Source of the DNA: Novosphingobium sp. CF614
GTDB taxonomy: Bacteria; Pseudomonadota; Alphaproteobacteria; Sphingomonadales; Sphingomonadaceae
Direction of reading: 5' to 3'
Assembly (NCBI RefSeq): GCF_900113255.1
Contig: NZ_FOOR01000001.1
Span: forward strand, 186,001-250,000
Length of the DNA: 64,000 nucleotides
The translations under genes and the position numbers were made by a program. Below are positions 38,101-46,075 of the stretch, one piece after another; within the stretch, counting starts at the first letter, position 1, and the number at the start of each line of letters is the position of its first letter. The notes beneath the pieces are model-generated. The model saw only the letters and a program-made list of their open reading frames with translations, did no database searches and was not told where the DNA came from.

Positions 38101-38611
38101 GATCGGCAACCTGAACCGGGAAGGCCGCGAACGGCTGCGCGCCGCTTTCGAAGCGGTGGACGGTCATTTCCGCCGCCTGTTCACACGCCTGTTCCAGGGC
38201 GGGCAGGCACACCTGGCGCTCGTCGATTCGGACGATCCGCTCGAAGCCGGCCTGGAAATCTACGCGCAGCCACCGGGCAAGCGCCTGCAATCGCTCACCC
38301 TGCTTTCGGGCGGCGAACAGGCGCTGACCGCGGTGGCGCTGATCTTCGCCCTGTTCCTGACCAACCCCGCGCCGATCTGCGTCCTCGACGAAGTCGACGC
38401 CCCGCTCGACGACGCCAATATCGAACGCTTCTGCGACCTGCTCGACGCGATGACCAAGGAGACCGACACCCGCTACCTGATCGTCACTCACAATGCCGTG
38501 ACGATGAGCCGCATGCACCGCCTGTTCGGCGTCACCATGGTCGAACGCGGGGTCTCGCGGCTGGTGAGCGTGGACCTGGTAGGGGCGGAAGAGCTGCTGG
38601 CGGCGGAGTAG
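35174..38611 (+). CDS. smc: Chromosome segregation protein SMC
   Basis: ATPase of the SMC-ScpAB condensin. The 1145-residue protein has Walker A GPNGCGKS (about 32-39), a long coiled coil rich in Ala/Glu/Arg (about 170-480), a hinge (about 490-640, HGLPMAIDAVRAAPGYERAL onward), a second coiled coil, and the C-terminal head with signature LSGGEQ (about 1043) and Walker B ICVLDEVDAPLDDAN. Lengths and motifs are canonical; scpA and scpB lie 20 kb away on the opposite strand. Confidence 0.97.
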   Translation: MRIRRLKLTGFKSFVEPAELRIEPGLTGVVGPNGCGKSNLLEAIRWVMGESSPKSMRGGGMEDVIFAGTANRPPRAFAEVVLQAETSPHDDGTRDELEVVRRIERGTGSAYRVNGRDVRAKDVALIFADAATGAHSPALVSQGRIAAVIAAKPAERRAMLEEAAGIAGLHVRRKDAEQKLRATEANLARLDDIMAGLDKHVTALRRQAKAAERYKALSDQIRLAEARLVFARWRDAAAAAQAAKKEAEAAEARVADAQEAARTAQQDQAAAAQALAEAREELADRRDDATAQGHRMAALTSQLDAAEQRLKDLERQHARLEEDRSDADRLTRDAAEALARLERDLAEGTRQLEADAARRPHLANALEGAERAARAAELDLARATATQAGVEAEWRIAEAELAQARGRLERLRADAARFEAQLSALPRIDALDAAIARAHGDAQAATAALGQAREGLDARQARKAELLAERDIAASALAGARADLTGIEREHAALLKDREARAKGARAAHGLPMAIDAVRAAPGYERALAAVLGRDAKAPLGIVADADGRFWTGAEAPMPVAESLAAHVTRCPPELAARLALVHVTGDDDGRVLKPGEWLVTRTGMLRRWDGFVARGEGAAEAARLEAENRFAELEARLPPLREAAAQAEARQGQVQQELSALSASLIAAERAIAEAASAERNALRALDQAEDAKARGEARRAELDRGMEELADRHRGAEHDLAAAQDKRAALPDPEAGRAALDAARARNEAAKTAMQAATAALAAHDQALAVAQERTTSQRGDIRNWQARAGDAANRLAQMAGRLEEIETERAVIAAKPASLMTQIEQGEAVRDRLAQELEKAEASVGTAAEAVRRADAALAAAQETLATAREGRAGAAARAENEDERRVEMTRISGERFQCPPPVLPERFAFASAEVRAAAEESAVMDRLVADRERIGPVNLVAADELAEAEAQLGTSITEKAELTEAVNRLRGSIGNLNREGRERLRAAFEAVDGHFRRLFTRLFQGGQAHLALVDSDDPLEAGLEIYAQPPGKRLQSLTLLSGGEQALTAVALIFALFLTNPAPICVLDEVDAPLDDANIERFCDLLDAMTKETDTRYLIVTHNAVTMSRMHRLFGVTMVERGVSRLVSVDLVGAEELLAAE

Positions 38612-38615
38612 GGAT

Positions 38616-38644
38616 TGACAGTTTTTGTGGTTACATTTATTTAA
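38616..38644 (+). promoter_or_regulatory. Possible promoter of brnTA
   Basis: A perfect TTGACA at 38616-38621 directly after the smc stop, 17 bases, then TATTTA at 38639-38644. It sits in AT-rich DNA unlike the surroundings. The -10 match is only moderate. Confidence 0.35.
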
Positions 38645-38697
38645 CAGGCGATCCACTCCAGTTTGTGCAATTCCGGCGTCCACGCCCGGAGTGGATT

Positions 38698-38970
38698 GTG
38701 CAGATCGAATTCGATGAAGCCAAGCGGCGAAAGATTTTGGAAGAGCGAGGCCTCGATATTGCCGACGCGAACCTCATTTTCGCTGACGACTATTATGAGA
38801 TCGAAGACGATCGCAAGGACTATGGTGAGAGGCGCTACCGCGTTTGGGGCTTTCTGAACGGTCGTCGCGTCTCGCTCGTTTGGACGCCGCGTGATGGTAG
38901 GCGTCGCATTATCACGATGAGACATGCCCATGAGCAGGAACACAAAATCCGCTTCCGGTCCCTGGATTGA
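38698..38970 (+). CDS. brnT: BrnT family toxin (type II toxin-antitoxin)
   Basis: RNase toxin of the BrnT/BrnA module, halting translation when free. The 90-residue protein reads IEFDEAKRRKILEERGLDIA, IFADDYYEIEDDR, GERRYRVWGFLNGRR and RRRIITMRHAHEQE, matching the BrnT pattern (FDxxKxxxNxxKHG-like start, then the catalytic basic C-terminus). GTG 38698 with GGAG seven bases before is preferred; a GTG at 38665 is possible. G+C is clearly lower than in smc, suggesting acquisition. Its 3' end overlaps brnA. Confidence 0.82.
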   Translation: MQIEFDEAKRRKILEERGLDIADANLIFADDYYEIEDDRKDYGERRYRVWGFLNGRRVSLVWTPRDGRRRIITMRHAHEQEHKIRFRSLD

Positions 38971-39214
38971 CGCGGATGACGATGATGTCGAATGGACCGA
39001 GGAAATGTTCCGGATGGCCGCCATCTACAGAGGCGATCAACTGATCCGTCCGGCCACCGGCACGCTCAAGTCGATCGGCCGTCCCGTCTCGCCCAACCCC
39101 AAGAAGCAAGTCACGCTCCGCCTCGATCCCGACGTGATCGAGGGCTTTCGCGCGACCGGCAAGGGCTGGCAATCGCGGATCAATGCCGAGTTGCGCAAGG
39201 CGCTGGGGATCTGA
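38924..39214 (+). CDS. brnA: BrnA family antitoxin
   Basis: The 96-residue antitoxin has an acidic N-terminal toxin-binding part (WIDADDDDVEWTEEMF) and a C-terminal ribbon-helix-helix-like region (KKQVTLRLDPDVIEGFRATG, then WQSRINAELRKAL), the BrnA signature. The start ATG 38924 lies within brnT; toxin first and antitoxin second is the normal brnTA order. BrnA with BrnT usually represses its own promoter. Confidence 0.85.
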   Translation: MPMSRNTKSASGPWIDADDDDVEWTEEMFRMAAIYRGDQLIRPATGTLKSIGRPVSPNPKKQVTLRLDPDVIEGFRATGKGWQSRINAELRKALGI

Positions 39215-39234
39215 ACCGTCATTTCAACACGAAA

Positions 39235-39498
39235 CGCGGCCCTGCCGAGACCATCCATGTCGGTGAAGAGGTGTTCAGCTACATCGCGGTCTATACCGAT
39301 GGGCAACCGCGCGGGCGCTTCGCCAAGGGCGCGCCGCTCAACCACGTCGGGCTGGTGGTCGACGATATCGACGCAGCGGAACGCGTCGTTCTCGCTGCCG
39401 GGCTCGAGCCGTTCAACCATGCCGACTACGCCCCGGGCCGGCGGTTCTACTTCTTCGACTGGGACGGGATAGAGTTCGAGGTGGTGAGCTATGAATGA
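39235..39498 (+). pseudogene. 3' fragment of a VOC (glyoxalase/bleomycin resistance) family gene
   Basis: Immediately after brnA a frame with no good start encodes RGPAETIHVGEEVFSYIAVY, then KGAPLNHVGLVVDDIDAAER and PGRRFYFFDWDGIEFEVVSY, i.e. the second beta-alpha-beta-beta-beta module of a VOC dioxygenase-superfold protein plus the end of the first. Intact relatives, as I recall them, have about 35-40 further N-terminal residues. GTG 39271 behind GGTGAAGAG could still give a 75-residue product. It looks like a gene truncated when brnTA arrived. Confidence 0.65.
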
Positions 39499-39522
39499 AC
39501 CGCTGGGCACGCACGGCGCATG

Positions 39523-40452
39523 TCAGACGATGCCGGCGTTCCCCACCACCCAGCAGGCCAGCGCCATGACGAGGCCGGCATCGCGGTTCGAGCGGAACCG
39601 GACGAGTGCATTATCCCCGTCGTCCGGATCGAGCGTCAGCACCTGAAAGCCCAGGTGCACGGCCACCGGCAGCAGCGCGACGAGCGCCACCCAGTCGGGC
39701 CGCATCGCCCAGAACGCCAGCGCCCACAAGGCCACGGCGAGCCCGTAGAAGCCGGCGACGCCCAGGCGCACGCGCGTGCCGAGCCGCAATGCCGAGGAAC
39801 GGATGCCGACCAGCGCGTCGTCCTCGCGGTCTTGCAGCGCGTAGATCGTGTCGTAGCCGATGCACCATGCGATGCTGCCGGCATAGAGCGCCGCAAGCGC
39901 CCCAAGGTGATCGCCGCGAATCTCGACCCAGCCCACCAGCGAGCCCCAGGTGAAGACAAGGCCGAGCCAGGCCTGCGGCCACCAGGTGACGCGCTTCATG
40001 AAGGGATAGGCGGCGACCAGCGCCAGGCTGCCGAGCGCGACGAGCTGCGCCTGCCAGCGCAATTGCAGGAGGACCACGAGGCCGACCATGCACAGCGAGA
40101 GCAGCCACGTCCACGCCGCCTGCTTCGAGACCCTTCCGCTCGCCACCGGACGGCTCGCCGTGCGGGCGACCTTCCGGTCCAGATCGGCATCGACGATGTC
40201 ATTGTAGACGCATCCCGCGCCGCGCATGGCGATCGCGCCCAGCAGCAGCCAAAGCACCAGCCCCCACCGCGATTCGCCGCCGGCCAGCAGCACGCCCCAG
40301 GCGCAGGGCCAGAACAGCAGCCACCATCCGATCGGCCGGTCGAAACGCGCGAGCATCGCGTAAGGGCGCCAGGGCGACGGCAGCAAGGAAACGAGACCTC
40401 GGTGCTGCGTGTCGGGAACGCCAAGGTCCGATAGGGGGGTAGGCTCGGTCAC
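39523..40452 (-). CDS. ubiA: 4-hydroxybenzoate polyprenyltransferase
   Basis: Integral-membrane prenyltransferase that attaches the polyprenyl chain to 4-hydroxybenzoate in ubiquinone synthesis. The 309-residue protein has the two aspartate-rich motifs NDIVDADLDRKVARTASRP and YDTIYALQDREDD on loops, and about eight hydrophobic helices, beginning ARFDRPIGWWLLFWPCAWG. Divergent from rsmE with about 145 bases between starts. Confidence 0.95.
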   Translation of the reverse strand: MTEPTPLSDLGVPDTQHRGLVSLLPSPWRPYAMLARFDRPIGWWLLFWPCAWGVLLAGGESRWGLVLWLLLGAIAMRGAGCVYNDIVDADLDRKVARTASRPVASGRVSKQAAWTWLLSLCMVGLVVLLQLRWQAQLVALGSLALVAAYPFMKRVTWWPQAWLGLVFTWGSLVGWVEIRGDHLGALAALYAGSIAWCIGYDTIYALQDREDDALVGIRSSALRLGTRVRLGVAGFYGLAVALWALAFWAMRPDWVALVALLPVAVHLGFQVLTLDPDDGDNALVRFRSNRDAGLVMALACWVVGNAGIV

Positions 40453-40597
40453 GTCCCGAGGACTAGTCGATCATGCGGCTCGTGTCATGGCCGATCGCCA
40501 ACTTCCGGCGTTGTCCATTGCCTCCATGGCGCGGTATCGACTATCGCCCGACCAAGCCGCCAACCTGCCAACAACCAGCCTGATGGAAGCCGCATTC

Positions 40598-41356
40598 ATG
40601 GGAGCAACCCCCGCCTGGCCGCCACGCTCGGCGCCGCGCCTGTTCGTGCCAGGCCCGTTGGCGGCGGGGACGTCGATCGTGATTGAGGCGGGGCAGGCCC
40701 ACTACCTGGCCAAGGTCATGCGCGTGGCGCCGGGCGACACCGTGGTGCTGTGCGACGACGTGACCGGGGAGTGGACGGCGCGGGTTGCCGCGGCCGGCAA
40801 GCGCGATGTCGTGCTCGAACCGCGCGAGCGGCTGCGCGGGCGCGAGCAGGTTCCCGACTTCTGGCTGTGCGCCGCGCTGCTCAAGAAGCCCAATTTCGAC
40901 CTCGTGCTCGAAAAGGCGACCGAACTGGGCGTCCGCCGCATCCAGCCGATCGTCACCAGGCGCTGCGTCGCCGACAAGCTCAATCCCGAGCGTGCGCGCA
41001 TGATCGTCACCGAGGCGGCCGAGCAATGCGCCCGCACCGCGTTGCCGGAGCTGGCCCCGGTGGCCAGGCTCGACGCGCTGCTGCGCGACTGGCCGCGTGA
41101 GCGCACGCTGTTCTTCGCGGACGAACAGGGCGGCGATCCGGCGGCGGCGGTCTTTTCCGCGCAGGCTGGACCGGCGGCGCTGCTGGTCGGCCCGGAAGGC
41201 GGTTTCGATGACGGGGAACGCGCCGCCGTGCGCGCGCACCCCGGCGCCCGCGCGATCTCGCTGGGTCCGCGCATCCTGCGCGGGGAAACCGCCACGATCG
41301 CCGCCTGCGCGCTGTGGATGGCCCTGGCCGGCGATTGGTCGCCGCCCGGAAATTGA
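40598..41356 (+). CDS. rsmE: 16S rRNA (uracil(1498)-N3)-methyltransferase
   Basis: SPOUT methyltransferase modifying U1498 of 16S rRNA. The 252-residue protein has an N-terminal PUA-like part (RLFVPGPLAAG, HYLAKVMRVAPGD) and the knotted SAM domain with LLKKPNFDLVLEKATELGV and LVGPEGGFDDGE, then LGPRILRGETA, the SPOUT trefoil-knot signature. ATG 40598 has GGAAG eight bases upstream; ATG 40583 lacks one. gshA follows at 41415. Confidence 0.95.
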   Translation: MGATPAWPPRSAPRLFVPGPLAAGTSIVIEAGQAHYLAKVMRVAPGDTVVLCDDVTGEWTARVAAAGKRDVVLEPRERLRGREQVPDFWLCAALLKKPNFDLVLEKATELGVRRIQPIVTRRCVADKLNPERARMIVTEAAEQCARTALPELAPVARLDALLRDWPRERTLFFADEQGGDPAAAVFSAQAGPAALLVGPEGGFDDGERAAVRAHPGARAISLGPRILRGETATIAACALWMALAGDWSPPGN

Positions 41357-41414
41357 CCGCCGGATGAACAAATAACGCTGGCGTCGGGCCCCGGGGGCCA
41401 CTACCTCCGCGCCC

Positions 41415-42803
41415 ATGAGCACCCGCGAGGTTTCGGATCGCGACGATCCGCTGATCGAGAGCCTGGACCAACTCGCCGCGCCGATGGCCGCGGGCGAAAA
41501 GCCGCGTGACGCCTGGCGCATCGGCACCGAGCACGAGAAATTCGTCTACGATACGGCCGACCACCACGCCCCTTCCTATGACGAGCCCGGCGGCATCCGC
41601 GACTTGCTGATGGCCCTTACCGAATTCGGCTGGGAACCGATCGTCGAGGGCGGAAACGTGATCGCCATGAAAGGCGCGGACGGCACCGTCAGCCTCGAGC
41701 CGGCGGGCCAGCTCGAACTTTCCGGCGCGCCGCTGGAGAACCTGCACGAAACCTGCAACGAGACCGGGCGCCACCTCGCCCAGGTCAAGATCATCGGCGA
41801 CCGCATCGGCAAGGGCTACCTGGGCCTCGGCATGTGGCCGGACAAGACGCGCCAGGCCCTGCCGGTCATGCCCAAGGGGCGCTACGCGATCATGCTGCGG
41901 CACATGCCGCGCGTGGGCTCGATGGGGCTCGACATGATGCTGCGCACGTGCACCATCCAGGTGAACCTCGACTATGCGAGCGAGGCGGACATGGTGCAGA
42001 AATTCCGCACCAGCCTGGCCCTGCAACCGCTCGCGACCGCGCTCTTCGCCAATTCGCCCTTCACCGAAGGCAAGCCCAACGGCTTCCTCTCCTATCGCAG
42101 CCACATCTGGTCCGACACCGACCCGGCCCGCACCGGCATGCTGCCCTTCGTGTTCGAGCAGGGCTTCGGCTACCAGCGCTATGTCGACTACATGCTCGAC
42201 GTGCCGATGTACTTCGTGTTCCGCGACGGCAAGTACATCGACGCCGCCGGCCAGTCGTTCCGCGACTTCCTGAAGGGCAAGCTGCCCGCGCTGCCGGGCG
42301 AGCTGCCGCGCATGAGCGACTGGCAGGACCACCTGTCCACCGCCTTTCCCGAAGTCCGCCTGAAATCCTTCCTGGAAATGCGCGGGGCGGACGGCGGGCC
42401 GTGGAGCCGGATCTGCGCGCTGCCGGCGCTGTGGGTCGGCCTGCTCTACGACCAGGGCGCGCTCGACGCGGCCTGGGACCTCGTCAAGGATTGGGACATG
42501 GAAGGGCGCGAGACGCTGCGCGGCCTGGTCCCGAAGCTGGGCCTCGATGCGCCCCTGCCCCAGTCGGCCCCGGGGGGAAGCGGCACCTTGCGCGACATTG
42601 CCGGCCAGGTGCTGGACATCGCCCGCTCCGGCCTTGCGGCACGGGGCAAGCTCAACGCGGGCGGCGACAACGAGACCGGCTACCTCGAACCGCTGGCCGA
42701 GATCGTCGCTTCGGGCAAAGTGCCCGCACAGCGCCTGCTCGACCTCTACAATGACGAATGGGGCGGGGACATTTCCCGCGTCTACAGCGTGAAGAGCTTC
42801 TGA
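41415..42803 (+). CDS. gshA: Glutamate--cysteine ligase (plant/alphaproteobacterial type)
   Basis: ATP-dependent first step of glutathione synthesis. The 462-residue protein has WRIGTEHEKF, GGNVIAMKGADGTVSLEPAG, and MLRTCTIQVNLDYASEADM, the signatures of the plant-type GCL found in Alphaproteobacteria. The genes rsmE, gshA and the ABM protein lie close together on the same strand. Confidence 0.95.
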   Translation: MSTREVSDRDDPLIESLDQLAAPMAAGEKPRDAWRIGTEHEKFVYDTADHHAPSYDEPGGIRDLLMALTEFGWEPIVEGGNVIAMKGADGTVSLEPAGQLELSGAPLENLHETCNETGRHLAQVKIIGDRIGKGYLGLGMWPDKTRQALPVMPKGRYAIMLRHMPRVGSMGLDMMLRTCTIQVNLDYASEADMVQKFRTSLALQPLATALFANSPFTEGKPNGFLSYRSHIWSDTDPARTGMLPFVFEQGFGYQRYVDYMLDVPMYFVFRDGKYIDAAGQSFRDFLKGKLPALPGELPRMSDWQDHLSTAFPEVRLKSFLEMRGADGGPWSRICALPALWVGLLYDQGALDAAWDLVKDWDMEGRETLRGLVPKLGLDAPLPQSAPGGSGTLRDIAGQVLDIARSGLAARGKLNAGGDNETGYLEPLAEIVASGKVPAQRLLDLYNDEWGGDISRVYSVKSF

Positions 42804-42804
42804 C

Positions 42805-43104
42805 ATGATCGTTGTTACCGGCGAATTCCGGATTCCCGTGGAAGCCCTTGGTTCCACGCTCGAAGCGCTTGAACGCGTGATCCTGGCCACGCGCGCCGAG
42901 GCCGGGTGCCTTTCCTACGCCTATGCCTACGATGTGCTCGAACCGGGCCTGTTCCGCATCAGCGAGGCATGGAGCGACCGCGAGGCCCTCGCCGCGCACT
43001 TCGAGCAGCCGCACATGAAGCGCTGGCAGGAAGAACGCGCCGCCCTCGGCATGACCGAGCGCCGCGTCGAGCTTCACGACGTCGCGGCGAGCGAGGTGCT
43101 CTGA
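42805..43104 (+). CDS. Antibiotic-biosynthesis-monooxygenase (ABM) domain protein
   Basis: The 99-residue dimeric ferredoxin-like ABM domain contains IVVTGEFRIPVEAL, LATRAEAGCLSYAYAYDV and ISEAWSDREALAAHFEQPH. Such proteins are often quinol monooxygenases or small oxygenases; specific function unknown. It starts one base after the gshA stop, so translation is coupled. Confidence 0.88.
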   Translation: MIVVTGEFRIPVEALGSTLEALERVILATRAEAGCLSYAYAYDVLEPGLFRISEAWSDREALAAHFEQPHMKRWQEERAALGMTERRVELHDVAASEVL

Positions 43105-43125
43105 TCCCACTTTGAATGGATGGCA

Positions 43126-44478
43126 TCACTCCGCCGGTTGGAGCGGGGCCCGGCGCGGCCGGATGCGGCCGGCGATCTGCGCGAGCGCACGAGTAATCGG
43201 TGCGTTCTCGGTCATCCAGGCATGATATTCGCGGTATTTGGGATCTTCGGCCAGGAGGTGCGCTTCCTCGGTCCTGGCGCGCCAGTAGTAGATGCCACTC
43301 ACCAGCGCCAGCAGCACGGTGTTGCGCACCATGTCGGTCAACGACCCGTTGGTCACCAGGAACGGCAGCGTCGAAGTCCACCAGAACAGGTTCTTGGACA
43401 AGTAGGCCGGATGGCGGGTGAAACGATAGGGGCCACCCGTCAGCACGCCGCGATAGGTGAGGTTGGAAAAGCGGATGCCGAAGGCGAACGTCGCCCAGGC
43501 GTAGATCGCGGTCAGGAACACCATCAGCGCCGCCCAGCCCCACAGCAGCACATCGTGGCCCTGCATCCAGTAGGCCCAGCCGCCGGTGTTGACCTCGTAG
43601 CCCAGCACGTCGGCGCGGCCCATCGTGCCCCAGACGAAGGGCGGATAGCACAGCAGCGCCGCGACCCAGCCGGCCAGGAACGGATTGCCGCTGCGGATAT
43701 GCGCGTCGAGCGGCCGCAGGGTGAGCAGGTAGCCGACCGTGCCGATCTGCACGTCGATCAGGAACAGCGCCTCGATCAGCATCGATCCGAGCGCCACCGG
43801 GTCGGCCGCGATCTGGCCGAAGTCGATCTCCACCACATGCGCGAAGCCCGGCGGCAGGATGGAGATCATGAAGGCACCGAAGAATGCCTTGATCCCCCAG
43901 GCGCGCCAATGCTTCTTCACTTCGTCTGCGCTCCAGGCCTCGCGCCCGATCAGCATGGCGCCGAAGTGCCAGGCATGATCGCGCGGGTTGACCATGTAGC
44001 GATCGAGCCAGAACACGTAGGGAACCGAGAGCACGAAGACCGGCACCGCCGCGACGCCGATCACTTCCATCGCGAACAGGTACTGTCCGTCCCAATACCA
44101 GCGCCCGACGCAATAGTAGAAGCCGATCGCCGCCCAGGTCGCCCACAGCCCGGCGATCTTGGTGATCGAAACGTCGAGCGTTTGCGACAGCGGGCGCGGC
44201 GCGCTCCAGTCGATGCCGGTGGAAGGCCGCAGATGAACCTTGTCGACCATGACCGACCACAGGCTCATCGCGGTGCCGGTCACGAACAGCGTCGCGACGG
44301 CGGCGTAAGGTCCGCTCATCGGCGCGTGCGGGCCCGGCAGCGCCAGGGCGCCGGCGATCACCGCCCAGTTGCGGCAGACCACCAGCCAGGCGAACAGCGC
44401 GACAAGCCCCGACAGGCCGACGCCTGCCGAAACATCACTGGCGGGCCTGCGGCTCGCGGCGGTCCGGGCATTGCTCAT
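43126..44478 (-). CDS. Membrane protein with isoprenylcysteine-carboxyl-methyltransferase-like C-terminus
   Basis: A 450-residue polytopic protein with about nine or ten hydrophobic helices. The C-terminal part (about 330-440) matches the ICMT/phospholipid methyltransferase family: GPYRFTRHPAYLSKNLFWW, then RTEEAHLLAEDPKYREYHAW, with the conserved HPAY and the E-x6-YREY pair. The N-terminal 300 residues are membrane-spanning and lack a motif I recognise. Bacteria do not prenylate CaaX proteins, so the substrate is probably a lipid or small amine. ATG 44478 is preferred over a TTG at 44499. Convergent with the ABM gene. Confidence 0.8.
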   Translation of the reverse strand: MSNARTAASRRPASDVSAGVGLSGLVALFAWLVVCRNWAVIAGALALPGPHAPMSGPYAAVATLFVTGTAMSLWSVMVDKVHLRPSTGIDWSAPRPLSQTLDVSITKIAGLWATWAAIGFYYCVGRWYWDGQYLFAMEVIGVAAVPVFVLSVPYVFWLDRYMVNPRDHAWHFGAMLIGREAWSADEVKKHWRAWGIKAFFGAFMISILPPGFAHVVEIDFGQIAADPVALGSMLIEALFLIDVQIGTVGYLLTLRPLDAHIRSGNPFLAGWVAALLCYPPFVWGTMGRADVLGYEVNTGGWAYWMQGHDVLLWGWAALMVFLTAIYAWATFAFGIRFSNLTYRGVLTGGPYRFTRHPAYLSKNLFWWTSTLPFLVTNGSLTDMVRNTVLLALVSGIYYWRARTEEAHLLAEDPKYREYHAWMTENAPITRALAQIAGRIRPRRAPLQPAE

Positions 44479-44503
44479 GCTCCACGGAACTAGCCGCAAA
44501 TCG

Positions 44504-44614
44504 TTAATACCAAGTCTCTCGGGGCGAGACTCGTCTTCTCCCTTCGCCGCCGCGAGGCGCGCGGCCGACGAAGGGAAGGGGAAACCGCGTTCCGATCAAT
44601 GAGATTTGGGATTA
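44504..44614. repeat. MITE-like palindromic repeat, copy B (about 111 bp)
   Basis: The left end is TTAATACCAAGTCTCTCGGG; the right end GATCAATGAGATTTGGGATTA is its imperfect inverted complement. The interior has CTTCTCCCTTCG and CGAAGGGAAGGGG arms around a GC-rich centre (GCCGCGAGGCGCGCGGC). Lies between the methyltransferase-like gene and bamB, both minus strand. Confidence 0.72.
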
Positions 44615-44672
44615 CGACACAAAAAGAGGGCAGGGCAATTTGCCCCGGAAGCGCCTCGGCCCGCCCGCCCCG

Positions 44673-46052
44673 TCACCGATAGGCCGTGATCCGCCCCGAA
44701 TCGTCGAGAACGTACAGCGTCTGGTTCGCCACCACCGGCGCCAGCGAGACGCCTTCACCCAGCTCCGTGAAGGGTGTCATCGTCCCGCTCGCGGGATCGA
44801 CGGTGGCCACCAGGCCGCGCGAATTGGCGATCCACAGCTTGTTGCCGGCCAGCACCGGGCCCACCCAGAAGATCGGGTTCTTGCGCTTCTTCTCGTTCTT
44901 GTAGCGGGCCAGCCGGGTCAGCCAGCGCACCCGGCCGGTGGACCGCGCGATCGCCAGGATCTCGGCATGATCGTCCAGCGTGAAGACCCAGTCGCCCGCC
45001 ACCGCCGGGGTGGAGATGCCGGCAAGGTTGAGCTCCCAGATACGCTGTCCGGTAACCAGTTCATAGGCCGCCATGCGTCCGCCCTGGCCGAGCGCGTAGA
45101 CCCGGCCGCGATCGATGATCGGGTCGGCATCGACATCGGTGAGGCTGCCGACCTCGGTCGAGATCGAAGTGCGCGCCAGCGCGTCGGACCAGAGCTGGCG
45201 GCCGTTTTCATAGCGGTAGGCGACCAGCTCGCCCGAGGAATAGCCGGCGATCACCGTCCCCTGCCCGGCGGCCGGGGCAGCGACTCCGAACACGCCCGCC
45301 TGGGTCAGCGAGCCCGACTCGTTCCAGATCAGGCTCCCATCCGCGGCGTTGAGCGCGAAGATCTGGTTGTCCTGGGTCATGACATAGACCGCGTCGAAAC
45401 CGATCGTCGGCGCGCCGCGCAACGGGCCGCCGGGCTTCTTCGTCCAGAGCTGGTTGCCGCTCGCGGCATCCAGCGCCGCCACTTCGCCGACGCCGGTGGT
45501 GACGTAGACACGGCCGCCGTCAAAGCTGACGCCGCCGCCGAACACCGACTGCGATCCATCGCCCTTCACCGCGAAGCTCTTGGTCCATAACTGCGAGCCC
45601 TTCTGCGCGTCGAAGGCATGGAGGACGCCCTCGGTATCCATCACGTAGAGCCGCCCGTCACCGATCACCGGCGCCGCCGCGAGGCGCTGCCGGTTGGTGG
45701 AGCCCGCGATCTGCACGGACCACGCCCGCGCGGGACTGGCCGCCAGCGAGAGGTGGCCGTAGGACTTGGACGCCGGACCACCGGCCTGCGGCCAATCGGC
45801 GTTGGCCGCGTCGGGCGGCAGGATCACCGCCACCGTGGCCAGCGTCGGGTCGACTTCGGCGCCGCTCTCGATGCGCGAGAGGATCGGCACGCGCTCACCC
45901 ACCGTCGGTGTCTTGGGGCCGCCCTTGCCGCCGCCGAACATCTTGCAGCCCGACAGCCCCATGACCAGCGCCAGGGCGATCAACGGCACCACCTTGCGCG
46001 CGCCAAGGCCACGAACGGCCGAATGCCGGGTGTTCGAGACGGTTGTGTTCAT
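44673..46052 (-). CDS. bamB: Outer membrane assembly lipoprotein BamB
   Basis: Eight-bladed PQQ-type beta-propeller lipoprotein of the BAM complex that inserts outer-membrane beta-barrels. About 459 residues: a long signal with lipobox LSGC (lipidated C36), then repeated blades with YVMDTEGVLHAFDA, VYVTTGVGEVAALDAASG, IFALNAADGSLIW and YALGQGGRMAAYELVTGQ. ATG 46052 is preceded by GAGG; an ATG at 46073 and a GTG at 46079 (GTGA overlap with the upstream gene) are alternatives. Forms an operon with the YfgM-like protein. Confidence 0.93.
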   Translation of the reverse strand: MNTTVSNTRHSAVRGLGARKVVPLIALALVMGLSGCKMFGGGKGGPKTPTVGERVPILSRIESGAEVDPTLATVAVILPPDAANADWPQAGGPASKSYGHLSLAASPARAWSVQIAGSTNRQRLAAAPVIGDGRLYVMDTEGVLHAFDAQKGSQLWTKSFAVKGDGSQSVFGGGVSFDGGRVYVTTGVGEVAALDAASGNQLWTKKPGGPLRGAPTIGFDAVYVMTQDNQIFALNAADGSLIWNESGSLTQAGVFGVAAPAAGQGTVIAGYSSGELVAYRYENGRQLWSDALARTSISTEVGSLTDVDADPIIDRGRVYALGQGGRMAAYELVTGQRIWELNLAGISTPAVAGDWVFTLDDHAEILAIARSTGRVRWLTRLARYKNEKKRKNPIFWVGPVLAGNKLWIANSRGLVATVDPASGTMTPFTELGEGVSLAPVVANQTLYVLDDSGRITAYR

Positions 46053-46075
46053 GCGCGGATCCTCACCAGACATTC

